Part shown: positions 10,410 to 22,707 of the stretch, one piece after another
Position numbering within the stretch: position 1 is the stretch's first letter
Layout: each line of letters opens with the position of its first letter
Assembly: GCA_028023455.1 (NCBI GenBank)
Contig: JAQFVV010000018.1
Span: forward strand, 10,002,771-10,066,770
DNA length: 64,000 nt
Source of the DNA: Epiperipatus broadwayi
Taxonomy: Eukaryota > Onychophora > Udeonychophora > Euonychophora > Peripatidae
Direction of reading: 5' to 3'
Program-made: the position numbers and the translations under genes
Notes under the pieces: model-generated
The model's database searches: none
What the model saw: the letters and a program-made list of their open reading frames with translations, nothing else
Told to the model about the DNA's origin: nothing

Positions 10410-11975
10410 AATTCCTTAAATTCTAATAGAAAATGTATTCCTCATGTTTATTTACGAGATGGATTGTTTAGAGAATATACTGTTGTATGATTATGAGAAA
10501 ATAGGATACCTAAGTTGTTGGAAAAATAGAATAATATATGTAATGTAAAAGGATATATAATAACATCAAAATGAGGTTGTTGTGTTTTCATAAATTAAAA
10601 TTTTTAACCGGAAGTTCAATAAAAGTTTGTTTTTCATGGGTGGATTCTACCTTGTTATTTAGGCAAAGATACTAAGCAAAAAATGTTGTAAAAATTTTGA
10701 CTTGATATTTGTTGGCTTGAGGAGAAAAAAGTATTGATCACTTATTTTTGATTATAGAATATTGAAATTAAAATAAATTATACCCAGAAAATGAAAGTTG
10801 AAGGAAATATATAGAATTTAAAAAAATTTTTTTTGACAAGAATGGGATAAATTTGATGATTGTAGATTGAAACGGGGTATTAATAGAAGTATTCAGATTG
10901 AGGAAATATTTAAATCAACTTTATATATATCCTATTCAAAGAAATTTCGTTAAGAAGCTCTTTATCCCAATTAGGTGATAACACCCGATCAACAGTTGTA
11001 ATTTTCGCGCTCGTAATAAATATTTAGTCTAACATTTTTGTATTTAGAGCTACATCATAAATATGAACGAACCTTTTATATTGCAATGCATTTTTGAATA
11101 TATAATAAATAAATTATAGTATATATATTAAAAATATCTGAGTGCAAATATAATTTTTCTAGACAAAGTCCGAGTAAATTTGATTTGCTTGCTTTTTACG
11201 ATTTTCAATCGGAAATTTTTTATCATAACCAAAGTGCAAATAACTAAGTTGCGATATGATTTCTAGATTTTGATCGCAAAGAATATCAATTATTATCCCA
11301 CTGCAATAAAGAATTAAATTAATTTATGTGAAGTACGCATTTATAAATTAAATTTCATTTGAATAAAGATGAAATATTAAAAATATAAGTTGAATAGATT
11401 AACATTAAGCTCCACCTCTGCACAAATCATTATACAAATAATTCCATGCCCAAACTAGTAGCAAATAAAAGAAATACGCGAGTTATTTTCATGTTTTAAT
11501 TAAGCATTAATTCATATTGTTTTCTATTCATATACTTCAAACGATGACACGAGGTAAATAAAACATGTAATAATTAATTACTGTAATGCACTTTCTACCT
11601 CCCTACAGCCCATCATTTAAAAAAAAAAAAAAATCTTGAAATGATTGACCAATCAGGAGCAACTTTAGCGTCTTTATTCTAAATAAAAATATAAAATAAA
11701 GGATAATATAAAGTGACTCATGCTTATAAGTAGTTATTTAATTAAAATTATATTAAATATTTTTCATTTTGTTAATAAATTCATTTCTACACATTTTTTT
11801 TTTTTAAATGTTATATCCAATAGGATAATGAACATTTTTTCGACGCCTTGTGCTACTTGCTTGTGCTTATCCTTTGAACAGATTTCGAATTTAATTCAAA
11901 AATGAATGTTACTCACCATTAGTATAAACTTCATAAATATATTAAATCAGGAATTTATTAATTTGAATATTGTTT
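10410..11975. other. A+T-rich non-coding stretch
   Basis: No coding or repeat signal recognised; it directly precedes the candidate first exon at 11980, so its last few hundred bases could contain that gene's promoter, but no TATA box or initiator stands out. Confidence 0.4.
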
Positions 11976-11979
11976 TACC

Positions 11980-12015
11980 ATGGATTCAAAAAAAGATCGT
12001 GATAAAAAGAGTTTC
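11980..12015 (+). CDS. candidate first coding exon (12 codons)
   Basis: An ATG in an excellent start context (TTTACCATGG) opens the peptide MDSKKDRDKKSF and runs directly, in phase 0, into GTGAGTATAA, a near-perfect splice donor. A pyrimidine-rich acceptor candidate, TTCGTTGCAG, lies at 12246-12255; reading on from it in frame gives about 25 further codons before a stop. The lysine/aspartate-rich start is typical of many nuclear proteins but not diagnostic. Start context plus donor make a real host 5' exon plausible; the product is unknown. Confidence 0.4.
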
Positions 12016-12259
12016 GTGAGTATAAATACTATATATATATAATCGTGTAGTATAGATTTCATTTATTTAATTATAAATAATATATTAAAAGTCTTGCTTT
12101 TCATTATATTTGTGTATAATAATAACTGAATAATACTAATGTAAACTATAGTTTCATATAGTGTTATAAAACTGTCTGCTAGAATTTTAGTTTATCTAAG
12201 TACTTACTATATATTTTCCCCATTTTTATACTGCTAACCATTAAGTTCGTTGCAGGAAG

Positions 12260-12780
12260 GTACGATTTCATTTGATATTAAAAATAGTTTGTCAAAAGTT
12301 ATGTTTTATAAAACAAAGTGGATAAACATCTGAATTAATTTTACTCTTGAACTTTGTCGTAAACAAATTTAGTTGTTTTTATTTAGGATATAAATCATTC
12401 CGTAGAATTGTATGTTCTATTCATTTTAGAGTTTTAGCGTAGCCGTGCCTCTATTTCTCGCGATTATGTTCTTTCATTATTTCTTTTCATTATTATAGTG
12501 CGTGGTTGCTAATTTTTGTAATAATCATTTAAGTTCTTAATTAAGTGTAATTTTTTTTTTTTTTTGAGAAGATGATGTTTGGTTGATGTGAAATAAAAGA
12601 GTTATATATTATGGTGTACTTCTGAAATCGAATCCTAGAATCGTGTTAATATGGGTAGCAAGTAATGATCAATTACCATGTTTATTATTTAACACTAGTT
12701 TTTGATTAGTTATTCTACCTTTCTTTCCACGGAAAACAAATTATGAATCACAGACTGATCAGCTAAATGTTGAAATTGTC
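12260..12780. other. non-coding, no feature recognised
   Basis: Nothing supported beyond the possible short second exon beginning at 12256. Confidence 0.4.
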
Positions 12781-12813
12781 GTAGTTTGAATATAATCAAT
12801 ATATATATATAGA

Positions 12814-12915
12814 TGACCTTGTAGTATAATGATTAATACATTTGTCTTTCATGCCCATAATCGGATTGAAATCTAGATGACAACTGGAATTTCCTGTCAG
12901 GCTGTTTTTTTTCCA
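12814..12915 (+). mobile_element. tRNA-derived SINE head (Asp/Glu-like)
   Basis: TAGTATAATGATTAATAC matches the D-arm/A box of tRNA-Asp/Glu, TTTGTCTTTCATGC sits where the anticodon arm should be (loop CTTTCAT), and GGATTGAAATC is a decayed B box (T arm). Spacing fits a tRNA, but acceptor and T stems do not pair well, so a functional tRNA is unlikely. It continues into ACTGGAATTTCCTGTCAG and a T run, consistent with a SINE body. Confidence 0.55.
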
Positions 12916-12919
12916 CATA

Positions 12920-14300
12920 TCAAGCTATCTAATATTGATCAATAAATAGGGATTTGATTGTTAATTAGTTGGATAAAAGTCTCAAGATAATCTATGTTGT
13001 TAAAGAAATGTCATTTTGTGGTGACCATAAAACAAAAACATAATTGTAATATAATTCAGCCTTTTTTATTTATGGTCATTCTCCTACACATACTTTGACA
13101 ATGATTTATCATTACCCATGTATATTTTGTCTAGTTTCAGAATTATGTAGCAGATGGCATTGAAATATTTAGACCACTATTTCTTCTGAATGAAAATCTA
13201 ATTATCTGACAAAGGTTATACAAGTTTTTAGATCACGAATGCTTTACTATCTAGTATTTATTGTATTATTTGCTGTCTATTTATAGCTAAAGTGAGAATA
13301 GATGTGACTCCTATAATTAAACTCAAATATAAAATTATAAAAATATGTAATGCCTACTATCCACAGTAATAATGCCACTAGGATATTAGGTTAACTGGTA
13401 ATCAAGGGGTTTCTGTATCGATTTCGCCAGAAAAAAAAAAGGAAAGGCTTAATTACAATAAAGTTATATTTGTTAAGCTTTACAGCATTGACTTCATAAT
13501 AATCAAACGTGATTAAATTAAACTAAAATTAACTGATATTTATATAATGCTGAATTTCTGTCTAGCAATACTTGATTTTGGTTACTACTCTGTGAAACTT
13601 GTTCTATGAGTGGAGATAAGCATTAAATTAAACTTTTAACAATCATTTTTACTGATATTCTTTTTATATTATGAGACAGATCAGTAATAGATATTTTAAT
13701 TAATATCAGATTATTTATTAAAAATTGAAAAGATAAATCAAATCATTAATTATCTAAATATCTATTTCTGGTTTAAAAGATATATTTTTTTTTATTTTGA
13801 GAATCAAAATATAAACTGAATTTCCAGAATCTGTGGTAGAGTTAGTTTATAACATGTAGATGAAATACCTCTTTTTTAAAATAATGAAACAAGTTGAGTT
13901 CTATTTTTTTCTCATGACAAAGAAGTATTGGTAAATTAAATGTAGGATAGACCAGTCTTTGTGTTACTTCAGTCTGATATATGAAATTCTTTTGCCAAAA
14001 TATCAAAAGTATCTATAGGTAGATCGTACATAAAAATAAAGTTATATATATATCAAGAAATGTAATTAGTGTTTAAAGCTTCAAGTCATAAAATAAGAAT
14101 ACTATAGTCAAGATAATGTTCCCAGGTTAAAGATTTCCCATAGCCAGAAATTAATTATGTTAATAGAATGTGGAGGGAATTAATTATTATCATTAGTGTG
14201 CAGAAATGATTTTTATCAATAGTAATTTCATCAGTTATATATTCTAACATTCTAACAAATAGAATTATGCATTGTATAAATCAAATATTTTCTAAGTACA
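12920..14300. other. A+T-rich non-coding stretch
   Basis: No gene seen. Around 13388-13445 a weak A-box/B-box-like pair (TAGGTTAACTGG, GTATCGATTTC) precedes an A run; it may be a short SINE scrap but is too degenerate to call. Confidence 0.4.
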
Positions 14301-14326
14301 ATCTCCTTCATGCGACCGCGTTACAA

Positions 14327-14766
14327 GCCAATTGTAACTAAATAAAAGTCAATTCTAATAAATGAAAAGTTATGCTTTACTTTGTTAATTTTATAAAAAC
14401 TTATTAAATTGACATAAAATGTATTTTGTGATCTTTCGATCGGTCATCCACATTGTATTTTAAATAGAACTAAAACGATTGGGAGAGTTTATAAATATCA
14501 CGTATATTATTGGACAGTTTAAACTAATTATAACTTTATTCTAACAAATGAGAATTTTATTCAAATGGTTGCACCTCCACGCTATGGATTAATTGTACTA
14601 TATTTAAATCTATATTGCATTTAAATACGTGCCAATTGTAACATTTTAAAGATGGATCGATGGATGCTTCATCATTCCCAGCTAACACTATTTTTAAAGC
14701 CTACTGGGATGATGATGATGGTACAGAACATTTATAATTTTAATTGCCAGGGCGCCAAATTGTAAC
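14327..14766 (-). repeat. cluster of LTR/primer-site-like junctions
   Basis: The 12-mer GCCAATTGTAAC occurs at 14327-14338 and 14631-14642, and GGCGCCAAATTGTAAC at 14751-14766. Read on the minus strand each is GTTACA-AT-TGGC..., the form expected where an LTR ending in TTACA meets a primer-binding site starting TGG(C). The 14751 copy, followed by AATAAA-like sequence, is the best. They suggest solo LTRs or LTR scraps of one family; LTR bodies could not be delimited. Confidence 0.4.
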
Positions 14767-14769
14767 TTT

Positions 14770-16440
14770 AATAAAATATAAAGGTTAAATCTCACTTCAA
14801 TGCTTTCAGTAATAATATTTAATGAATGGGTTACTAAATAATCCATCGATTCAGAGAATACTGAGAATGCATTAAAATTGATAATATTAATATCTTTGGA
14901 AATTCTTGGTTATTCTCAGCACACTCCCCATTCACTATCATTAAAGCTACAATTAAATTTTATTCTAATTACAAAGTTCTATATTCATCTCCACCTTCCT
15001 GATCCATCCCCTCCATCAGCTTCACATCCATAAATCTATTACACTATTATCTATTTTACTCTTTAAGTTTTACATTCTGCCAGCTCATTTCTCCCATTAT
15101 AATCTCTTCTCAGGGTTTTAGAACAATTAGGTGTGGAAATCTAGTAAGCTGTGACAGATTATTGGTGATAAACACTCCTCTCATGATCACCTCCAAGGTG
15201 ATCTTGGTTTGTCTTTAATGCAGTTTAATATCTATTGACATTAAGCTCGGAATAATTTAAGCTTATTACATTTTTTATAAACACATCATAAACATAGTCA
15301 CCATTATAACAAAATTATAAAGAAGTGCATCTAGAGAGAGGTGTTTGAATACAACTAGAGAAAGGATTTTATGTCCATCCCTTGCATCCTCTATCACTCA
15401 ATAACTATCTCTATTCACAGTTTATATTTCGACTATATTAAATTATTTGGTAATTCTAAGTATCAGAAATTAACCATTTTTAAATAATATTACAGCATAT
15501 TTATTTACGAAAATGAAGATTCAAATATTCATAATAATATATTGATGTATGATTGGATTGAGATGTCTAGATAATAATAACCCACAGAAACATTGAGGCA
15601 TACGCAAATTTTATTTAAAACAAATAACAAATTTTATTGACAGACTATAATTTAATACAGAACATATATATACACTTGATGACTCGCATGGATTTCCCCT
15701 GTTTTACAACCGTATTATGATATATATATTAAAAAAAACAAGTAAATATCCTTAAATCAATGGATAATATCAATAGGTCCAAAATATCAATATTCATTTC
15801 CTAATTATCGGGGAATCACGATTACCATGGAGTAATATTAATATTAAATTTAAAAAAATATTATTTACCTTCACATATATTATATTTTCGCTTTTATTTT
15901 ATCCTAGATACAGCGAATACAAATTTTTTCCATGTTTAATGCTTTTAAATTACTGATTGTTTTGAGAGCTAATTCTTCCCATAATAAAATTTAATAATTT
16001 TAATTAACTATTTTAAATTAACATTCCTTCGCAAATTTACTAATTTTATTTCATCACTTTGATCTAACATCTTTTGCCCTAATCTTTACAACAGAGATAC
16101 CTTATGAATGGTGGGACTAAGTTAATGCTAACAAATCAGTATCTAGATCAATCATCATCATAGTGCACATACTCTATACTCATGTTCTTATGACATAATA
16201 ATATTTTAATGATATTACCTTTCCAGCGAAGTTCTCAGCTGGCTGTGGAGATATTTATTAGATAATTTCATATACGCATTGCTTACACTTAAACATTCGT
16301 AGGTTTTATTTAACCCTTAATTTGACATTTATTAACTTTATTACCATTGGCTCTAATTGATAAATTAAACTAGATCAACAAAACAATATTCAAGTACACC
16401 AATTGCACATACATTATCTGCATTATCCTGACATCAAATT
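14770..16440. other. A+T-rich non-coding stretch
   Basis: No recognisable gene. If the junction at 14766 is an LTR end, part of 14766-15270 could be LTR body. The remainder shows nothing. Confidence 0.4.
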
Positions 16441-16449
16441 GAGTTTGCA

Positions 16450-16840
16450 ACCTGTTGTAAAAGAGCCAAAGACACCAAAATGTATGGGTGCTGAACTGAG
16501 TTCAGACCCATATGACTATATAAGCTATTGAGCTTAGATTGAAAATATTTTTTGTGTTTTCAATTTCATTCTCATAGTTTTGTAGTTAAGTAGAGATAAA
16601 AGGTGGTTGCTAGAGGGTTGCATTAGATCCTAAGATCTAGATGCAGTGCTCTCAGATCCAAAGCTCCTCACTGATGAAGGCCACAAGCCAGAAACTAGTC
16701 TGGGGATATTGGATGAGTAGGCATTAGATAGGGATTTTATGCACAAGCCTTCTGGCATCCATTGATTACTCTGTTTAGCATAGGTGGCAATACTGTATGG
16801 AGAGTTTTGCTCTGCATAGCTTGTTCACTTATTCTTCGGG
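16450..16840. mobile_element. fold-back MITE, centre plus right arm (copy 2)
   Basis: Shares with the complete copy the central words CAAAGACACCAAAATGTATG and TGTAGTTAAGTAGAGATAAA-like sequence, then the right arm (AGTGCTCTCA, CCTCACTGATGA, GAAACTAGTCTGGGGATATT, GGATTTTATGCAC). The left arm is missing, so it is 5'-truncated. Confidence 0.85.
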
Positions 16841-17149
16841 TGCACACATAAACATATTATCCACATACCATTTATAAATTAAGTTACGACAGAAAGCAGA
16901 AGATCAAGGAGGCTTGGTTTATTTTTTAACAATCCCGATGCAAATCAACAAAAAGGAAAATGGTGTGCGGTTATCTAAAAAGTGGAATATTTAAATCAGC
17001 AATTTAACATAATTTGTGTTCCAATTAAATTCCACTCCTGTAGTTCATGAGTGCTATGATTCTGGCTTTATCAGCTGAAAGCATGCTCAGCACGTCTTAG
17101 AAAATCAACATAGAATAATCTTTTATTAAGCCAACATTCAAAATGTTTG

Positions 17150-17395
17150 TATATGGTTATTACAATTAGCATAAGGAAAGATAAAAAATTGTTTCGAAGA
17201 AGTATTTTATGGATTCAAATCAAAAGCTAAGGGAATAAAAATAAATAGATTAAGTAAGTCATCTAGATTTTGCGGATGCTGTGGTTGTTTTTGCAAGAAA
17301 TGCTCCAGATTTTCAGGAAATGTTACAAGAATTATTAGATGAAAATAAGAAAGTAGAACTAAAGATTAAAGCCAAAAAGTCTCAGTAATTTTCTA
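17150..17395 (+). pseudogene. RTE-type LINE reverse transcriptase relic
   Basis: A readable stretch encodes CFEEVFYGFKSKAKGIKI, then in another frame FADAVVVFARNAPDFQEMLQ and a K-rich tail. This matches the RTE reverse-transcriptase core around motif C, where FADD(I/V)VLFA is followed by an amphipathic helix. The second catalytic Asp is Ala here, there is a frame change between the two parts, and a stop follows within 40 residues, so it is dead. Only about 250 bp survive. Confidence 0.7.
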
Positions 17396-17910
17396 TAGAT
17401 TTTTTTAGAAGAAAAAGAAAATTCACACACTTAAAAGTGCAAATAAAAAAATAGAATAATGTCGCCAGCCTTTTTAGCAATGATGATCAATAAAGAAATC
17501 AATAAAATAAATGGACACCAATATCAACCCCAGATTGAAAAGTATTTATACATTTTGTATAAACTTATGATAAAATATTTATTTAAAAGCATGTATTCAT
17601 TTAAAATACAAACCCAAGCTTACGAGCTATTTAGAACTAAATAACAAGAACTCATTAATTCCAAGAACTCATTAATTCCCCCCTCCCTTTCTATTCCACA
17701 GCGGGATGTAGAAGTTCATAAGATTGAGTTTGATTGGCATTTACAAATACAATTAAGTGAAAAATATAAAAATATCATTAAAAATAAATTTTAACCGCAC
17801 TAAATTATAAAAATAATAAGCGTGAGTGGGATGAAAAGTTTTACAATAGTATTATTTTAGATAGAAGAGAATCGATACAAAGAAAATAATTATTAATTTA
17901 ACATACTCAC

Positions 17911-18284
17911 CGATTGGCGAGTTAAAAGAGATTCAAAATAAAGCGAGCATTAATTTTAAAGAGTTAGAATTCAGGTAATACAATTATAATGACTTTGGCT
18001 TGTTACCTCAGGATTCTATGGAATAAAGTACTGACGAATCATCTGTGGCAGGCGGCATTCTTTAATTTAAAATGTTTCTTGGTCTCGGGGGTTCTTTGAC
18101 GGCACAGGCACTCTTGAGCAATAGGAGCTACATCTCTGCACAGCGAAGAGTTAGGCTGAAGATGGAGGGAAAGGCGGCTTAGGTTGCTCTACCCAAAAAG
18201 TATTTTAAAAATCAAAAAGACGTGAAGTCGGTTAGCGACTATTGACCGAACTCTCACACAATAGATTTTCAGCCCTATTTATAC
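17911..18284 (-). promoter_or_regulatory. TATA promoter and candidate non-coding exon 1
   Basis: Minus strand: TATAAATAGGGCTG begins at 18284; a transcription start is expected near 18250. The following roughly 340 bp are much less A+T-rich than the flanks, contain several short ATG frames but no long one, and end at CCAATCG/GTGAGTATG, a strong splice donor (GT at 17909-17910). This is the layout of a 5' untranslated exon of a host gene; an LTR leader with a splice donor is the alternative. No second exon was recognised downstream (below 17900). Confidence 0.4.
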
Positions 18285-18299
18285 AAGTTTTGAATCATC

Positions 18300-19680
18300 C
18301 AAAGAATGTTTTTAATTAAACTTCTTAACTCTAATTGAATCTTTAATTTACAGAAATATTTTCTCTATTGTTATGGAGATGCAATCACTAGATAACTGTC
18401 CAAAAATAAGTTCAAATTAATTTCCAGATTGGAAATAGATTTGATAAAATGTTAACAGCTAACTTAAAATCAATTAGCTTTGTTTTAAATTTTACTTTCA
18501 TTAAAAATCCTTTTAAAATCATGAAACAAACTAATGTTCCCACCCCTTTAATTATTCTTGGACAGTTAGCGGTTGCATCTTCCTTCTTGAATTTTTATGT
18601 AGTTATATGAAGAAAAATATTTACAAAGTAAATAAAATATAATTAACAAAAAAAAAAAATACAAAATTATTTACAATATTTGTTTGTGCTTTTATATATA
18701 TAAAAGCTCCGTTAATATATGTATATATCTGAGTCGCATCTAGAGACATTAATATCAAAATAATTAAAGAATTTTTATTTAAAATTTATATTTATAACCT
18801 TTATAGACGCTTCTCAGAAATATACGTATAGTTTATATACATATGACAAAAAAAAAAGAGCAGGATGAAATGTGGGTTGTGATAGAACAGTGAAACTCGA
18901 TCTTGAACTAATATCGACTGTTTCAGTAGAAACGTCTTTAATATTAATTGGTGCAAGCAAAGAAAAAATCAGTATATATTTAAAAGGCAGTCTAATCTTG
19001 AAAATTATATTTTTAGTACGTGATATAATAAATAATATTAACTAGTTAGAAATTATATATAATTATAAGTTATAAATGTAATTGTAATGGTGTTTATTTA
19101 TTTTGTTTTTAATGGAATATATTGGTTTAATATTAAATAATAAGTTTATAATGCATGATTTATAAAATTTAAATGAGAATTTATAAAGAAAAGAAAGATA
19201 TCAATTTGTGTAGGGTAAATTTCACTGGAACATAAATATTGTGTATGTTAATTTTATTTGTATATGAAAATAACATTGATTTACAGTATTTGGTGATAAA
19301 ATAGGAACAGAAGTACATACTATGTGTCTTATTCACTAGGTCTGATATTTAGGAAAATTTTGTAATGCTTCATCAAGGATTTTTTTCATCTCTTACTATA
19401 ATCCTTAATGTCTGATAATACAGATCAATATGACTATAGACCTCATTGAGAGCTCATGATAGAAACTGGGCTAACATCACAATCCTTCACCATGTGAAAA
19501 ATTGTAATTGAAAATATATGAGAATTAGTTTTACCTTTTTATAAAGTTTTAATGATTGCAAGTATAATATAATATTTAATATTCTAAGAAATTATCTAAA
19601 TAATTTTTTAGTGAACTGCCATAATTATATGATTGAGCTAAGATGAAAGATGCACTGAGATAAGAATAAAATTTGAAAAT
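18300..19680. other. A+T-rich non-coding stretch
   Basis: Nothing recognised. It would be the upstream region of the minus-strand promoter at 18284. Confidence 0.4.
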
Positions 19681-19689
19681 ATATTGTAC

Positions 19690-20840
19690 CGGGTGAAAGA
19701 TTTTGGTTTCATATATCCTGACCACAAGGGTGCTACTAGTCCGAAAATCGGAACTAGACATTTATTTTAAGGGTGGGCAGGATATACGAATATGAATGTG
19801 CCGGACTAAACCCAGGGAGAGCAAAAGCTCATGAATGTTGTTTAGACAATTGAGAAAACACTGAGACAAACGTCAGCCAAAATAATTACAAGAACTTTTT
19901 TAATTTATTAAACAATAACAAAATAAACATGAGAACTTGATCTAAATTTTCTTAGCAGATCTTAACATTGAGTGTATGCGAGCATTAATACGTTAAATAC
20001 CCAGGCAGACAAGTTCATTTCTCATCTATAACATAGTAAGGGCTTATATCTTCCTGCTAGCGGTTCACCCAACCAATTCCATTTTTCTGATAGATATTTA
20101 GTAAGATGGATGCTTGTGGAGAACAACGGGACAGTGTAGATGAGCTTTCTTAGTCTGGAAAAGAAACGTCGGAACCAAGAATGTTCTAATTCTGCAAAAC
20201 GCTCATGGACAAGTACGTTTAAACAAGCCAAGATTAGTCTCACACAAGAAAAGTCACATTATGAACTACATAATCTGAGTTATAGAAAATAAATCTCTAC
20301 CAAGAAAACAAAATCCTTTATCCTCTAAACCGCCAGCCAAAGGATCAGCGGTCGGCAAAAACGCAAACCAAGTTTGATTAAGTTTAACAACAAAGCAAAC
20401 AAACAAAAAAAAAATAAAACAGAAGAGTAAAAGAAAACTACTAAGGTCAGTCTAAGTATTTATCAAGAGTTAATCATAGAACCGAGAAAATATTAAGAAT
20501 ATAAAATATCACTCGCCATACACTCTCAAATAAGTAATATTTTTAAGATGGAAAAATCTTGCTACTAAGATTGTAATGTAAAAATAAAAACCAATACATT
20601 AATATGTAAGTTGATAAATTACACATCATAAATATAATTTCTTTTTAAGATTAAGCTGAGATTTGCTAGAGACTTAATTAGAGATTTAGCCCTGATTTTG
20701 ATATGGAAAGATAAGTTACCTCGAGGTAATATTACTTTCTGCTGTTCGCACAAAGTTCAGTTTATAGAGTCCTATACAATGGCTGTCATTTACTACAGGT
20801 TCAGAAGAATGGAGGCACTATTGGGATCCGCTCTGGACTT
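19690..20840. other. moderately complex non-coding region
   Basis: Between 19680 and 20840 the sequence is less A+T-rich than usual here, but the apparent minus-strand frames (for example about 20022-20243) lack an ATG start and match nothing known to me. Given the promoter at 21.2 kb on the minus strand it may be transcribed leader or body of a decayed LTR element. Confidence 0.3.
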
Positions 20841-20847
20841 GATACTT

Positions 20848-21210
20848 AAATCATGATTGAAGTCACAATTTGGAGCTCCGGAGGTTCATCTTTGGAAAGG
20901 CTCAGCCCATCATGTGGTGGAGATTCTTTATGGCATATAATATAGGCATGGTGTCTGAATGGCTGCTACTATCACGGCAAATAGAATTATTGTCGATCAA
21001 CGGAAATTCAACTTGGTGATTCTCGTGGAACAAATATCAAATAAAAATTAGAATCACTTTAACGATGCAGCAGTTCAGTAACAGCTAAAATCTGGATGAA
21101 TCCTCAATAACAAGAAGCTGAATAAGCTGAGCAAAAAAAAAGTGAATGATGAGAATAGTCTCTCTGAATAATCTCCTCTGACAAAAAAGAAACCCAGAGC
21201 TATTTATGTC
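20848..21210 (-). promoter_or_regulatory. TATA plus initiator, possible LTR R-U5 region
   Basis: Minus strand: CATAAATAGC (21199-21208) is followed about 28 nt later by TCAGAG with the A at 21179, matching the animal initiator TCA(+1). About 300 nt further on, 20850-20872 reads AAATTGTGACTTCAATCATG, which could be a decayed form of the TTGGTGACCCCGAC-type primer-site leader of arthropod LTR elements. A donor-like CTCGAG/GTAACT follows near 20715. Core promoter geometry is good; the LTR reading is tentative. Confidence 0.35.
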
Positions 21211-21249
21211 TATTGTTATCTCCCTCGCAGTCCTTTTTTTTTTCAACTT

Positions 21250-21339
21250 TCAACCAGGGTAAATCTCTATCTCCCGCTCAATCTTAATTAGAAAAACAAT
21301 ATCTTACAGGGCTTTATCTTACAAAATTATTATTATTAC

Positions 21340-21371
<32 letters not shown>

Positions 21372-22430
21372 CATATCAAACTAAATCTCAGCTTTAAAAT
21401 AAATCAACATTAAAATTTTTTTAGTTTTTTAAATAAAATACCTTTATAAGAAGACTAATTAAACTTTGCTTGCTTATAATTATTTTAAAATAAAACAAGC
21501 ATCATAAAAAAAAATTATTTTATACTAAAATCAACTGAGAATTAAAAATATAAGATTTCAATATAAATAGGAAAGATGTTGTAGATGTAAAATTTAACAT
21601 ATTAGTTTGCCTTGTTATATGATACACAGTTTGAATCTATGTGAAACTTAGACATTTTTCAAGTAGCTGAGGATTTCTGAAACAAGCTAATGATTTGGTT
21701 TCTGTCAATCAACTCATGTCTAACTCAAATTTGCCATCCACTTATTGTTTGGTAAAGAAATAAATATTTTAGTTAGACAAAAAAATTTTCAAACAACAAT
21801 TGTTAAGGCTAACAATTTTTTTTCACTTCTCTTTTTTTTTTTGAGGAATGGTAGAGACTTTTGTCATATGATGACCTATTTAAGGCTGCTTTCTTTATAT
21901 ATGTATACTACATATGTATATAATTAAAGGCAAACAGATTATTTTTCATTATATCTCTATATTGATTGAATGGAGCTGCAGTTGTATCTCCAATTATCAC
22001 TTGAAGCAGTTTCCAGTGTGGGATGAAGCACACGTAAAAGGATTGTCTTTTTTTTTCATTGATATCACTGACTAGCTATTTGGTTAGCAGTTTTACTATA
22101 TGATTATTTGGATAGAAACTGCAAAGATTGTTTATTGAAAAATAGTTTTTAAAAATGATTATTTTTATTTTCATTGATTGAGTCTGATACTATGGATTAT
22201 ATTTGTTTAAACAACATTTGACTTGTTGCATTTTTAAAATATATATATATCTTTATGTTCTACATCAAATATTAAAAATTATTTATGTATATACTATTTG
22301 AGACTTGAACTCATATTTAGCTGATGAAATTGTTCAAGTAAAAATTAAAATTCTGATAATGCTTTTTGTTATAAGTGTTTTATTTTTGTTAGAACTTTTT
22401 GCAGCTGTTCTATTTATTTAAAGGTTTCAT
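21250..22430. other. A+T-rich non-coding stretch
   Basis: Long T and A homopolymers (about 21338-21372) and AT runs; no gene or element boundary recognised. Confidence 0.45.
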
Positions 22431-22449
22431 ATATATATACATTAAAAGT

Positions 22450-22707
22450 CTAAAGCTAAACTAGTCAATAAAATAATCAAAATTACCCCAAAATCACCAT
22501 TAAACCAGACTAACCAAAGAAAATAAACTTTAAAACACAACCAATAGTTTCACTCCTACAAGCAGATTTCTTAAGTGTCAAGAACTAAAAGAAAATAAAT
22601 TTATAGTAAAAATTACCCACAATTTCACTTACATCCCACATATCCTTAATATTAAAAGACCTTTTAAACAAAACGTGATCACCATTTCTTATGCTTGCTT
22701 ATAACTG
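22450..22707 (-). mobile_element. Penelope-like element 3' tail
   Basis: The reverse complement matches 26110-26310 over about 200 bp: shared words include AATTGTGGGTAA, GATTGGTTGTGTTTTA-like sequence and AGTCTGGTTTA. This proves that the piece, now separated from the reverse-transcriptase part by 1.5 kb, is the continuation of the minus-strand element. Confidence 0.85.

Noticed and set aside
20022-20243. Minus-strand 73-residue frame
   Set aside because: Begins at GTG, not ATG, and shows no known motif; not acceptable as a eukaryotic gene.
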